Assembly (NCBI RefSeq): GCF_021650705.1
Contig: NZ_CP087138.1
Location: 4,642,501 to 4,706,500, forward strand
Length of the DNA: 64,000 bases
Reading direction: 5' to 3'
Source of the DNA: Pseudomonas sp. KNUC1026
Lineage (GTDB): Bacteria; Pseudomonadota; Gammaproteobacteria; Pseudomonadales; Pseudomonadaceae
Both the position numbers and the translations under genes were made by a program. This document shows, piece after piece, positions 50,468 to 60,155 of the stretch. Position 1 is the first letter of the stretch; each line of letters begins with the position of its first letter. The notes beneath the pieces were generated by a model. That model was not told the origin of the DNA. It saw nothing but the letters and a program-made list of their open reading frames with translations, and ran no database searches.

Positions 50468-51429
50468 TTACCCCACTTTGACCATGTGCGGATGGCTGCT
50501 GCGCTCACCGGCCGGCTGGCGATCCAGGTCACGGCTGACCAGCAGCAGCACCTGCGCCGACGCGTCGGCGACCATTGCCTTGTAGTTGGTGATCGAGCGG
50601 GCGAAGACGTTGTAGATCACAACCGCCGGGATGGCCGCGACCAGGCCGATGGCCGTGGCCAGCAGTGCCTCGGCGATACCGGGCGCTACCACTGCCAGGT
50701 TGGTGGTCTGGGTTTTGGCGATGCCGATGAAGCTGTTCATGATGCCCCATACGGTACCCGAACAGGCCCACGAACGGAGCGGTCGAGCCGATGGTGGCGA
50801 GCAGCGCCGGTGCCTGCGCTCATGTTGCGGCCGCAGGCGGCTACCAGGCGCTCCATGCGGAAGCTCACGCGCTCCTTGATGCCTTCTTTTCGCGGGTGTT
50901 GCCGAGCAGGTGCATCTCCTCCATGGCGTCGTGCACCAGCAGGTGGGCCAGGGTGCCCTTCTTGCTGGCAGCGTCGCCGGCGGCCTTGAGGCTGGCGGCC
51001 TGCTTGAGCATCGCGATTTCGCGGCGTGCACGGCGCTTGGCGCCCAGCAGCTCCAGGCCCTTGGCGATCCAGATGGTCCAGGTGATGACCGACGCGATGG
51101 CCAGGCCGATCATCACGGTTTTGACCACTACGTCAGCGTGCTGGTACATGCCCCACGGGGACAGGTCATTGCCCATGCCCAAAGTGCTGTCCTGAGCCTG
51201 CGCCGGCACGGTGTCGCTTGCCGCACCATCGGCGGCAGGCGCGTCGGGCGCTGCTGCCTCGGGCGCTGGGGCACTGGCGGCCGCCGGAGTGCTGCGGAGT
51301 GTTGGCAGGTTCGTCAGCATGAGCCACGGAAGTAACCGCCATGCCCATCAGCAGCGCTGCGATGGCGCCCCAGGCGCGAGGCTGGCGAAGGAGTAGGGAT
51401 GGCGAGGCGTTCGGAGTATCGTGGTTCAT
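50468..51429 (-). CDS. exbB: ExbB, TonB-complex channel subunit (about four frame breaks as written)
   Basis: Inner-membrane three-helix protein that forms the proton channel with ExbD. Seen in pieces: N-terminal signal-like region (LMGMAVTSVAHADEPANTP), Ala/Pro-rich lead, helix 1 (VVVKTVMIGLAIASVITWTIWIAKG), KRRARREIAML, and then TVWGIMNSFIGIAKTQTTNL and LLATAIGLVAAIPAVVIYNVFAR. Frame changes at about 51305, 50883, 50815 and 50757; the middle segment reads GIKERVSFRMERLVAACGRNMSAG in its own frame. All pieces are in the right order, so sequencing error is the best explanation. Starts at ATG 51429 and ends 2 bp before exbD. Confidence 0.85.
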
Positions 51430-51616
51430 GCTGGCCGGACCTGATGAGGGAATGAGGTGGCTGTCCTTGTGTGAAGGCGCGCAGAGCTGAGCCGCGGCCC
51501 TGGGACAAACGGGCTGGCATTATTGCAATTAATTCTTGTTAGCAAAAGTTGTTAAATGATTTTTTTTCAGCCACCGTCCTGGCGGTGTTAAGCCTTTTCA
51601 TATCAAGGGGTATTCG

Positions 51617-52470
51617 ATGGCATCGCCAAGTGTGTTGCTGGTGGGGTGCGGCGACGTCGGTGGCCGGCTTGCGCAATTGCTGCAGGGTGCGGGCTGGTCG
51701 GTTCACGGGCTGCGCCGGGATATCGCGCGGTTGCCCGTTGGCGTGCTGCCGGTGCAGGCTGACCTGGCCAGCCCGCTCATTCCTTCTGCCTGGCCACAGG
51801 GGCCACTGGATTACGTCGTCTATTGCGTGGCCGCCAGCCAGCACGATGAGGCCGGCTACCGGCAAGCTTACGTCGAAGGCCTGCGGCATACGCTGAGCTG
51901 GCTGGAACAGGCAGGCCAGCAGCCCCGGCGCGTGGTGTTCGTCTCCAGCAGCGGCGTGTATGGGCAAGTGGCGGGGAGTGGGTCGACGAGCACTCACTGG
52001 CCGAGCCTGCGGGCTATTCCGGGCAGGTCATGCTTGAGGCCGAAGCCCTTGCGCATGCTGGCACCTCTCCGGCGACGGTAGTCCGCCTCAGCGGCATCTA
52101 TGGCCCCGGCCGCGCGCGGCTGCTGAATCAGGTACGCCAGGGTTATGCGGTCAGCGAAAACCCGCCGGTCTATGCCAACCGTATCCATGCAGACGATGCC
52201 GCTGGCCTGCTTGCATTTCTGCTGCGCGCCGATGCTGAGGGCAAGGTGCTCGAGGCATGTTATCTGGGCGTGGACGACGCTCCGGAGCCGTTGGCCGAGG
52301 TGGTGACGTGGCTGCGTGAGCGCATGGGCGTTACCCAATCCAACGGCGAGCAGAGCATCCGCCGTACCGGCAGCAAGCGCTGCAGCAATGCTCGAGCTCG
52401 CGCACTGGGCTGGGTGCCCAGTTACGCAAGTTACCGCGAGGGGTACGCCGAGCTGTTAGCGCTGGAGTAA
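51617..52470 (+). CDS. NAD(P)-dependent epimerase/SDR-family protein, YeeZ-like (frame broken as written)
   Basis: Rossmann-fold protein with the nucleotide-binding start VLLVGCGDVGGRLAQLLQ and the active-site type SSSGVYG followed by a Tyr-containing stretch. At about 51976 the frame changes: V-A-G is followed in the other frame by E-W-V-D-E-H-S-L-A-E-P. A missing g (gcggggagtgg for gcgggggagtgg) explains it. The remainder (VVRLSGIYGPGRARLL...) is intact to 52470. About 284 residues when repaired. Substrate not known. Overlaps the convergent lipoprotein gene by 15 bp. Confidence 0.82.
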
Positions 52471-53190
52471 CCAGCGGCGCGCGCCGGGCTGCAGGTTCGG
52501 CATTTCGTCGTTGCCGGCGGTGTTGACCGTCTCCAGGATCTCCAGACGCTTGCCGTCGCGGCGGAAGATATAGGCGTTGCCTATCTTGTCGCGCTCCAGC
52601 CACATGCTGTCGTATTCGCCGCTCATCGCGGCGCAGTCGCCAGCCAGGCATAGCGCGTAACGGTCGAGACCCGGCAGGCCCTCAACGCGGCCATCCGGGT
52701 GGAACACCACGGTAGCACCGGTGCCCTGGCCATCGGCGATGGACCATTGGCCACCCAGAAAGGCCTGGTACAAGCGTGCTTCGAACACGGCACCCGGCGG
52801 GGCGTCGGGTTGGTCCTTGGTATCGGCCTTGACGAAGTGCTGCTCCGGCCCGTTGTCGGTGGCGGCCTGTGTCAGGTGGCTGCCATCGATGGTCAGGGTT
52901 TCCTGGCCGCTGCCGTAGATGTCCACATTCCACTGATGCGCATCGCCCTGGCTGAGGCTGCCCTCTCCCAGCTCGAAACCATTGCTGAAGGTGGCTTCCT
53001 TGGCCTGGCCGTCGATCTTCCATTCCAGGTTCGGGCCATCGGCGAGCAGCGCCTGGCGCAAGTTGCCACCCTTGACGGCATCGTCGATGGCGTTCTGGTT
53101 GATCCAGGTGCCGCTGGGGTCGGTCACGGAGTGGCTGGCGCAGCCGCTGAGCAATGCCAGCAGAGCCAGGGCGGGCAACGTATGGCGCAT
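52456..53190 (-). CDS. Predicted lipoprotein of unknown function
   Basis: 244 residues. Signal peptide with lipobox LLSGC (Cys17), so the protein is lipid-anchored. The rest is beta-rich without a motif I recognise, with a duplicated look (FSNGFELGEGSLSQGDAHQW, then VFHPDGRVEGLPGLDRYALC). Single gene between the convergent epimerase and ridA on the same strand. No function proposed. Confidence 0.8.
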   Translation of the reverse strand: MRHTLPALALLALLSGCASHSVTDPSGTWINQNAIDDAVKGGNLRQALLADGPNLEWKIDGQAKEATFSNGFELGEGSLSQGDAHQWNVDIYGSGQETLTIDGSHLTQAATDNGPEQHFVKADTKDQPDAPPGAVFEARLYQAFLGGQWSIADGQGTGATVVFHPDGRVEGLPGLDRYALCLAGDCAAMSGEYDSMWLERDKIGNAYIFRRDGKRLEILETVNTAGNDEMPNLQPGARRWLLQR

Positions 53191-53247
53191 GCGAGGGTCC
53201 TTGCGCTTCGAAAGGGGAGGCGGGGCATGAAGCGCCCCGCGCCGGGC

Positions 53248-53628
53248 TTATTCCAGAACCAGGATCGCGTCCATCTCGACCTGCGAGCCCTTCGGCAGGG
53301 CAGCGACACCAATAGCCGCGCGAGCGGGGTATGGCTGCTGGAAGTAACGGCCCATCACTTCGTTCACAGTGGCGAAATTGCCCAGGTCGATCAGGAAGAC
53401 GTTCAGCTTGACCACATCCTTGAGCGAGCCGCCGGCCGCTTCAGCGACTGACTTGAGGTTCTCGAATACCTGCACGGCCTGGGCTTCGAAGCCTTCGACC
53501 AGTTCCATGGTGGCCGGGTCGAGCGGGATCTGGCCAGACATGTAAACGGTGTTGCCGGCCTTGATGGCCTGGGAGTAGGTGCCGATCGCGGCCGGGGCTT
53601 TGTCGCTGTGAATGACGCTCTTGCTCAT
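53248..53628 (-). CDS. ridA: RidA-family reactive-intermediate deaminase
   Basis: 126 residues. Hydrolyses reactive enamine/imine intermediates from PLP enzymes. Family features seen: GTYSQAIKAGNTVYMSGQIP, and the active-site Arg region YPARAAIGVAALPKGSQVEM. Strong Shine-Dalgarno (aaggagat) before ATG 53628. It follows spoT on the same strand with a 30-bp gap, an arrangement also seen in other gamma-proteobacteria. Confidence 0.95.
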   Translation of the reverse strand: MSKSVIHSDKAPAAIGTYSQAIKAGNTVYMSGQIPLDPATMELVEGFEAQAVQVFENLKSVAEAAGGSLKDVVKLNVFLIDLGNFATVNEVMGRYFQQPYPARAAIGVAALPKGSQVEMDAILVLE

Positions 53629-53658
53629 GCGTATCTCCTTGAACGATGGGCACGCGCG

Positions 53659-55767
53659 TCAGGCGCGCATGCGAGTGATGCGAATCACGCCAGCGAGGGC
53701 GCGCAGTTTCTTGATAACCCGTGCCAGGTGCACGCGGTCGTGAACGCTGACCACCAGCTGGACCACGCTGATGCGACCATCGCGCTCGTCCATGCTGATT
53801 TTCTCGATATTGCCATCGGCAGCATTGACGCTGCTGGCCAGCAGGGCGATCAGGCCGCGCTGGTGCTCCAGCTCCACGCGCAGCTCGACGTTGAATTCGC
53901 CGGTAACGTCCTTGGCCCAGGACAGCTGAATGCATTTTTCCGGGTTGTGGCGAATTTCGCTGATGTTCCGGCAGTTTTCCAGGTGCACCACCATGCCTTT
54001 GCCTGCCGACAGATGGCCCACGATCGGGTCGCCAGGGATCGGTGTGCAGCACTTGGCATAGCTGAGTACCAGGCCCTCGGTGCCGCGAATGGCCAGGGGG
54101 CCCTCGGGGCTGGGCAACTGGTCGTTCTCGCTCGCCAGCAGGCGCCGGGCGACCACATAGGCCATGCGGTTACCCAGCCCGATGTCTTCGAGCAGGTCTT
54201 CGATCACCTCGACCTTGTATTCGCCCAGTGCGACGTTGATGCGCTCGGCCGGGATCTTGTCGAGGCTGCTGTCGAAGCCGCCGAGTACCTTGTTGAGCAA
54301 ACGCTCGCCCAGGCTGATGGATTCGGAGCGGCGTTGCAGCTTGAGCGCGTGGCGGATGTGCGTACGGGCCTTGCCGGTGACGACGAAATTGAGCCAGGCC
54401 GGGTTGGGCCGTGCGCCCGGGGCGCTGACGATCTCGACCGTAGAGCCGCTCTGCAGCGGCTCGGACAGCGGCGCCAGGCGCCGGTTGATACGGCAAGCGA
54501 TGCAGCTGTTGCCGACGTCGGTGTGCACGGCGTAGGCGAAGTCGACGGCAGTCGAGCCCTTCGGCAGCTCCATGATCCGACCCTTGGGGGTGAACACATA
54601 GACTTCATCAGGGAACAGGTCGATCTTGACGCTCTCGATGAACTCCAGCGAGTTTCCGGCGCGCTGCTGCAGCTCGAGCACGCCCTTGACCCATTGGCGG
54701 GCGCGGGCATGGCTGCTCTTGGGTTGCTCGTTTTCGTTGGACTTGTACAGCCAATGCGCAGCGATACCGTTGTTGGCCATCTCTTCCATTTCGCGTGTGC
54801 GGATCTGGATTTCGATGGGCACGCCGTGCATGCCGAACAAGGTGGTGTGCAACGACTGATAGCCGTTCGCTTTGGGAATGGCGATGTAATCCTTGAAGCG
54901 CCCCGGCAGCGGCTTGTACAGGTTGTGCACGGCGCCCAGCACCCGGTAGCAGGTGTCGACCTTGTCGACCACGATGCGGAAGGCGTACACGTCCATGATT
55001 TCGGTGAACGCCCGGCGCTTGCCGCGCATCTTGTTGTAGATGCCATACAGGTGTTTCTGCCGGCCACTGACGTCGCCGTCGATACCGTCGACACCCAGGC
55101 AGTGCTTGAGCGACTGCTCGATCTTGGCGACGATTTCCTTTCGGTTGCCCCGGGCACGTTTCACCGCCTGGTGAATGCGCTCCGAACGCATCGGGTACAT
55201 GGCCTGGAAGCCGAGGTCTTCGAACTCCACGCGCACGTTGTGCATGCCCAGCCGGTTGGCGATGGGTGCGTAGATTTCCAGGGTTTCCTTGGCGATGCGC
55301 CGGCGTTTTTCGCCGAGAGCACCTCAAGGGTGCGCATGTCGTGAAGCCGGTCGGCGAGCTTGACCAAGAATGACGCGGATGTCGCGCGCCATGGCCATGG
55401 CCATCTTCTGGAAGTTCTCGGCCTGCGCTTCGGCCTTCGTCTCGAAATTCATCTGGGTCAGCTTGCTGACCCCGTCGACCAGTTCGGCGACAGTTTCGCC
55501 GAATTGGGAGCTCAGGGCTTCCTTGGCGATACCGGTGTCTTCGATGACATCGTGCAGCATGGCGGCCATCAGGCTCTGATGGTCCATGTGCATCTCTGCA
55601 AGGATGTTCGCCACTGCCAGCGGATGCGTGACGTAGGGTTCGCCACTGCGACGGCGCTGGCCGTCGTGGGCTTGCTCGGCGTAATAGTACGCTCGGCGGA
55701 CCAGGTTGATCTGGTCCTTGCCGAGGTAAGTCGACAGGCGATCGGCGAGTGCGTCAATGCCGGGCAA
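53659..55767 (-). CDS. spoT: SpoT, bifunctional (p)ppGpp synthetase/hydrolase (two frame breaks as written)
   Basis: Stringent-response enzyme. N-terminal HD hydrolase domain (YVTHPLAVANILAEMHMDH, AAMLHDVIEDTG), synthetase domain (RQKHLYGIYNKMRGKRRAF, IPKANGYQSLHTTLFG), TGS domain (VYVFTPKGRIMELPKGSTA) and a C-terminal ACT domain. Near 55363 a t is extra (attcttggtc) and near 55315 one base is missing (ctctcggcgaaaaac), so the frame leaves and returns; the middle reads VKLADRLHDMRTLEVLS. TTG start at 55767 after aggagc. The repaired protein is ~702 residues. Essential in this genus, so error is likely. Confidence 0.93.
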
Positions 55768-55823
55768 GATCAGCGCTCCTGCCTGCGCGGCACGGTGGCC
55801 GGCTGCGGTCGACTGGGCATCGA

Positions 55824-56088
55824 TCAGATGGCCTCGTTGGATTCGTCCTCGAAGGCGGTGAACAGCGGCTCTTCATCGACGATTTCGGCTTCGGCAATTA
55901 CGTCGTAGTCGATCAGGCCGGCGGCAATTTCGCGCAGCGCGACGACGGTAGGCTTGTCGTTCTCCCAACCGACCTTGGGCTCTTTGCCACCAGGTTGCCA
56001 GTTGGCGCGAACGCTTGGTCGCGAGCATGACCAGCTCGAAGCGGTTATCGACGTGGTCAAGGCAGTCTTCAACGGTCACGCGAGCCAT
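55824..56088 (-). CDS. rpoZ: RNA polymerase omega subunit (frame broken as written)
   Basis: Small RNA polymerase subunit. The start MARVTVEDCLDHVDNRFELV and the end EPLFTAFEDESNEAI are exactly family-like but in different frames. After L-A-T an extra base (caacctggtggc for caaccggtggc, about 55992) breaks the frame; afterwards it reads G-G-K-E-P-K-V-G-W-E-N-D-K-P. Repaired length 87 residues. Just upstream of spoT, as usual. Confidence 0.92.
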
Positions 56089-56152
56089 GGTGTTCCTCGT
56101 AGCGAATACAGTGAGCAGCGCCCAAAGTGGGCGAGCGGACTCGATAGTCTAG

Positions 56153-56198
56153 AAAAAACCCCGCCATTAATGGAAGGGGCTGCCGCTCGGTGGCGGGG
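56153..56198 (-). terminator. Rho-independent terminator after gmk
   Basis: On the minus strand the stem ccccgcca ... tggcgggg is followed by six T's. The loop is long (24 nt) with an inner hairpin. It sits between the gmk stop (56209) and the rpoZ start (56088), so rpoZ-spoT probably has its own promoter. Confidence 0.7.
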
Positions 56199-56208
56199 CG
56201 CCACCGCC

Positions 56209-56829
56209 TTACAGCAGTTCGCTCAGCAACGCGCCATGGCGTTGGGCCTGAAGTTTGTGCTGCAGCCGGTTGGCACGGAAGATCGCCTTTCAGGTCTTCC
56301 AGCGCGGTGGCGAAATCATCGTTGATCACCAGGTAATCGTATTCGACGTGGTGCTGCATTTCAGTGACCGCTTCGCGCATGCGGCCCTCGATGATTTCGT
56401 CGCTGTCCTGGCCGCGGTTGGTCAGGCGCTGGCGCAGCGCTTGCTGGCTGGGAGGCAGGATGAAGATCGAGCGCGTGCCGGGGATCAGCCGCCGCACCTG
56501 CCTCGCCGCCCTGCCAGTCGATTTCCAGAATCAGGTCGATGCCGCTTTGCAAGGTTTGCTCCAGCGTGCTCCGGGAAGGTGCCGTACAGGTTGCCGAACA
56601 CCTCGGCGTGCTCGAGGAAATCGCCTTTTTCTACCAGGCCGAGGAACGCCTCGCGGCTGACGAAGTGGTAGTTCACGCCGTCGGTTTCACCTGGGCGCAT
56701 GGCGCGGGTGGTGCGCGAGACCGAGACGCGAATGTCGTGCTGAGCGTCGATCAGGGCCTTGACCAGGCTGGTCTCGCCGGCGCCGGAAGGCGCAGAGACG
56801 ATGTAGAGGGTTCCGGTACTGTGGGTCAT
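56209..56829 (-). CDS. gmk: Guanylate kinase (three frame breaks and a P-loop change as written)
   Basis: Makes GDP from GMP; essential. The N-terminal P-loop reads SAPSGAGETSLV where the family has a Lys (GAGKTS); the codon is gag in place of aag. Extra bases at about 56575 (accttccc), 56503 (gaggcagg) and 56300 (aaaggcgatc) shift the frame; pieces read S-R-S-T-L-E-Q-T-L-Q, then RRLIPGTRSIFILPPS, then A-I-F-R-A-N-R-L-Q-H-K-L. Repaired length 205-206 residues is normal. An essential gene with four defects points to poor sequence here. Confidence 0.9.
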
Positions 56830-56838
56830 GGCTGGGCC

Positions 56839-57703
56839 TTATTCAATGTTCTGCACTTGTTCACGCATCTGCTCGATCAGCACCTTGAGGTTGACCGCCG
56901 CCTGCGTGCTACGTGGGTCGAACGCCTTGGAGCCCAGGGTGTTCGCCTCGCGGTTGAGTTCCTGCATCAGGAAGTCCAGGCGCCGGCCAGCAGCGCCGCC
57001 GGCCTTGAGCACTCGGCGTACTTCCTGAATGTGAGCGCCGAGGCGGTCGAGCTCCTCGGCGACGTCGCTTTTCTGAGCCAGCAGCACCAGCTCCTGTTCC
57101 AGGCGTTGTGGGTCGAGCTCGGCCTTGAGCTCAGTGAAGCGGTCGAGAATCTTCTGCCGCTGCAGGGCCAGCATCTGAGGGACCAGCGCGCGCAGCGCGG
57201 CGACCTCCGCCTGCATGGCATCCAGGCGCTCGCCGATCAGCCGGGCGAGTTCCTGGCCCTCGCGCTCACGGCCTGCCTTCAACTCGGCAAGCACCTGGGA
57301 GAACAACGCAGAGGCCTCCTCGCTGAGTGCCTGCATGTCGGCACCCTCGGTTTGCAGCACGCCTGGCCAGCCCAGTACCTCCAGAGGGTTGATCGGAGCA
57401 GGCCGCGTGATCAGCGCCGATACCGCCTCGGCAGCAGCGATCAGCTGCGCAGCGCGCGCGGTATCTACCCTGGGCGCGGCACGGCTGGTTTCCTCGGCCA
57501 GGCGCAGGGTGCACTCGACCTTGCCGCGCGAAAGCTGCTGGCGCAAGGCGTCACGTACCGGGCCTTCGAGCTCGCGAAAGGTGTCGGGCAGGCGCAAATG
57601 GGGTTCGAGATAGCGGCTGATTCACCGAGCGCACTTCCCAGCTGAGGGTGCCGTGGGCGCTTGCGCGTTCGGCCCGCGCGAAGGCGGTCATGCTGTGGAT
57701 CAT
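56839..57703 (-). CDS. yicC: YicC-family endoribonuclease (frame broken as written)
   Basis: YicC/YloC protein, an RNase that in E. coli promotes decay of a small RNA. The start MIHSMTAFARAERASAHGTL is seen at 57703, then an extra c at about 57622 (aatcagccgc) breaks the frame; it continues as R-Y-L-E-P-H-L-R-L-P-D-T-F and runs intact to EQVQNIE. About 287 residues when repaired, normal length. Located 9 bp upstream of gmk on the same strand, a common pairing. Confidence 0.9.
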
Positions 57704-57877
57704 GGCGCGGTTCTCCAGCAAGGGCAGGGCCGCGAATCATTCACGGCGGGTGGGTGCGAGGCGGTGAAGTGTAGCCTAATGGTGCATGCCTTCCCAAACC
57801 GCGGCATCACAGGGTGTGACCCAGGCGCCATGGGCTCTATACTGTGGGCCCGTTTTCAGCCAGCTACAGGTATCCAG

Positions 57878-58600
57878 ATGAAACGTCCAAGCGGTCGCGC
57901 CGCCGATCAACTCCGCCCGATCCGCATCACCCGCCACTACACCAAGCACGCCGAAGGGTCGGTGCTGGTCGAGTTCGGCGACACCAAGGTGGTGTGTACC
58001 GTCAGCGTCGAGAGCGGGGTGCCGCGCTTTCTCAAGGGCCAGGGGCAAGGCTGGCTGACCGCCGAATACGGCATGCTGCCGCGCGCCACCGGCGAGCGTA
58101 ACCAGCGTGAGGCCAGCAAAGGCAAGCAGGGCGGCCGCACCCTGGAAATCCAGCGCCTGATCGGCCGTTCGCTGCGCGCTGCGCTCGACATGTCGAAACT
58201 GGGCGACATCACGCTGTACGTCGATTGCGATGTCATCCAGGCCGATGGCGGCACTCGTACTGCTTCCATCACTGGCGCCATGGTGGCATTGGTCGATGCG
58301 CTCAAGGTGGTGAAGAAGCAGGGAGGCCTCAAGCATGGCGACCCGCTCAAGCAGATGATCGGTGCAGTGTCGGTAGGTATCTATCAGGGCGAGCCGGTGC
58401 TGGACCTGGACTACCTGGAAGACTCGGCTGCTGAAACCGACCTCAACGTGGTAATGACCAGCGAAGGGGGCTTCATCGAAGTGCAGGGCACCGCTGAAGG
58501 CGCGCCATTCCAGCCGGCTGAGCTCAACGCCATGCTGGCGCTGGCCCAGAAAGGCGTTACGGAGCTGTTCGCCGTGCAGAAGGCTGCACTGGAGGAATAA
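57878..58600 (+). CDS. rph: Ribonuclease PH
   Basis: 3'-to-5' phosphorolytic exoribonuclease that trims tRNA ends. Start MKRPSGRAADQLRPIRITRH and motifs VLVEFGDTKVVCTVS, GWLTAEYGMLPRATGER, IQADGGTRTASITGAMVAL are intact. 240 residues. The open frame extends upstream to 57653, but the ATG at 57878 gives the conserved N-terminus. Divergent from yicC. Confidence 0.96.
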   Translation: MKRPSGRAADQLRPIRITRHYTKHAEGSVLVEFGDTKVVCTVSVESGVPRFLKGQGQGWLTAEYGMLPRATGERNQREASKGKQGGRTLEIQRLIGRSLRAALDMSKLGDITLYVDCDVIQADGGTRTASITGAMVALVDALKVVKKQGGLKHGDPLKQMIGAVSVGIYQGEPVLDLDYLEDSAAETDLNVVMTSEGGFIEVQGTAEGAPFQPAELNAMLALAQKGVTELFAVQKAALEE

Positions 58601-58651
58601 GCTACAAGCTACAAGCTACAAGCTGCAAGCTTTGAGCTTGTAGCTTGGGGC
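58601..58651. repeat. agctacaagc repeat/hairpin between rph and crc; likely bidirectional terminator
   Basis: Three to four head-to-tail copies of gctacaa followed by agctgcaagctttgagcttgtagct, forming a hairpin (agctacaagct / agcttgtagct) that fills the 51-bp gap between two convergent stops. Same family as 19926-20006. Confidence 0.7.
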
Positions 58652-59432
58652 TCAGATCGTCAGCGTCCAGTCGTAATCGACGATGAACGGCGCATGCTGG
58701 CTGAAGCGAGGTTGGCGCGGCAACCGGGCGTTGCGTACGAAGCGGCGCAGGCCAGGGGTTAGCAGCTGGTAGTCGAAGCGCCAGCCCAGGTTGAGCATCT
58801 CGGCCTGTTCGCTGTCTGGCCACCAGCTGTATTGGTCGCCTTCGCGGCTGACTTCGCGCAGCGCATCGACATAACCCATGGTGCCGACGATTTCGTCCAT
58901 CCAGGCACGTTCTGGTGCCAGGAAGCCGGGCGACTGCTGGCTGTCGCGCCAGTTCTTCACATCAAGCTTCTGCTGCGCCACGTAAAGCGAGCCGCAATAC
59001 GATATATTCGCGGCGTTTGCGCCGCTGTTTATCCATATAGCGCGCGAAGTCGTCCATCAACTTGAATTTCTGGTTCAGGTCTTCATCGCCACCGCGCCCG
59101 GATGGGAACAACAGTGTGGCGATACTGACCTTGTCGAAATCAGCTTGCAGGTAACGCCCGAAGCGGTCGCAGGTTTCGAACCCGAGCCCGTTGATGATCG
59201 CCTTTGGCTGCAACCTGGAGTACAGCGCGACGCCACCTTGTGCAGGCACTTCGGCGTCGGCGGCATACAGGAAGTAGCCGTCCAGTTGGTAGGCTGAATC
59301 ATCCAGTTCGAAGGCGGAAGCGCGGGTATCCTGCAAGCAGATGACGTCGGCATTCTGGGCCTGCAGCCAACTGAGCAAACCGCGCTCGACCGCTGCCTGA
59401 ATCCCATTAACGTTCACACTGATGATCCGCAT
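58652..59432 (-). CDS. crc: Crc, catabolite repression control protein (frame broken as written)
   Basis: Exonuclease III-fold protein without nuclease activity that helps Hfq repress translation of catabolic mRNAs in Pseudomonas. Start MRIISVNVNGIQAAVERGLL, then FDKVSIATLLFPSGRGGDED. An extra g at about 58994 (atatatcgtattgcgg for atatatctattgcgg) breaks the frame at R-R-E-Y-I; it continues C-G-S-L-Y-V-A-Q-Q-K and runs to FIVDYDWTLTI. Repaired length 259 residues, as expected. Divergent from pyrE, the usual order. Confidence 0.93.
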
Positions 59433-59513
59433 AAATGGCCTCGTAAATCTCGTGCGTGTATGATACCCGAGGTCAACTTAATTAGCTAAATCCGTAGTAT
59501 TCGGGGCTTTTAC

Positions 59514-60155
59514 ATGCACGCCTACCAGCGCGAATTCATTCGTTTTGCCATCGAACGCGGTGTTCTGCGTTTCGGTGAGTTCACTCTGAAGTCTGGCCGC
59601 ACCAGCCCATACTTCTTCAATGCCGGCTTGTTCAATACCGGTAGCGCGCTGGCGCAACTGGGCAAGTATTACGCTGCGGCGGTGGTCGAGAGCGGCCTGG
59701 CATTCGATGTGTTGTTTGGCCCTGCCTACAAGGGTATTCCACTGGCCTCGGCCACCGCAGTCGCATTGGCCGAGCAGCACCAGCGCGACGTGCCCTGGTG
59801 CTTCAACCGCAAGGAAGCCAAGGAGCACGGCGAGGGCGGCAGCCTGGTAGGCGCGCCACTTACCGGCAATGTGTTGATCATCGATGATGTGATCACCGCC
59901 GGCACGGCGATCCGTGAAGTCATGCAGATCATCACTGCGCAGCAGGCCAAGGCCGCCGGTGTATTGATTGCACTGAATCGCCAGGAGCGCGGCAAGGCCG
60001 AGCTGTCGGCGATCCAGGAGGTCGAGCGCGACTTCGGGATTCCGGTGGTCAGCATCGTGTCGCTCGATCAGGTACTCGAATATCTGGCCGACGACGCCCA
60101 GCTCAAGCAGCATCTGCCGGCGGTCGAAGCCTATCGCGCGCAGTACGGCATCTGA
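59514..60155 (+). CDS. pyrE: Orotate phosphoribosyltransferase
   Basis: Pyrimidine synthesis: orotate plus PRPP gives OMP. Motifs seen: FTLKSGRTSPYFFNAGLF, the PRPP-binding loop VLIIDDVITAGTAI and FGPAYKGIPLA. 213 residues, intact. Its TGA overlaps the next ATG (tgatg). Confidence 0.97.
   Translation: MHAYQREFIRFAIERGVLRFGEFTLKSGRTSPYFFNAGLFNTGSALAQLGKYYAAAVVESGLAFDVLFGPAYKGIPLASATAVALAEQHQRDVPWCFNRKEAKEHGEGGSLVGAPLTGNVLIIDDVITAGTAIREVMQIITAQQAKAAGVLIALNRQERGKAELSAIQEVERDFGIPVVSIVSLDQVLEYLADDAQLKQHLPAVEAYRAQYGI

Noticed and set aside
46480..55344. Long open frames antisense to recG and spoT (about 650 and 580 codons)
   Set aside because: Shadows of conserved genes caused by GC-rich third positions; no recognisable domain.
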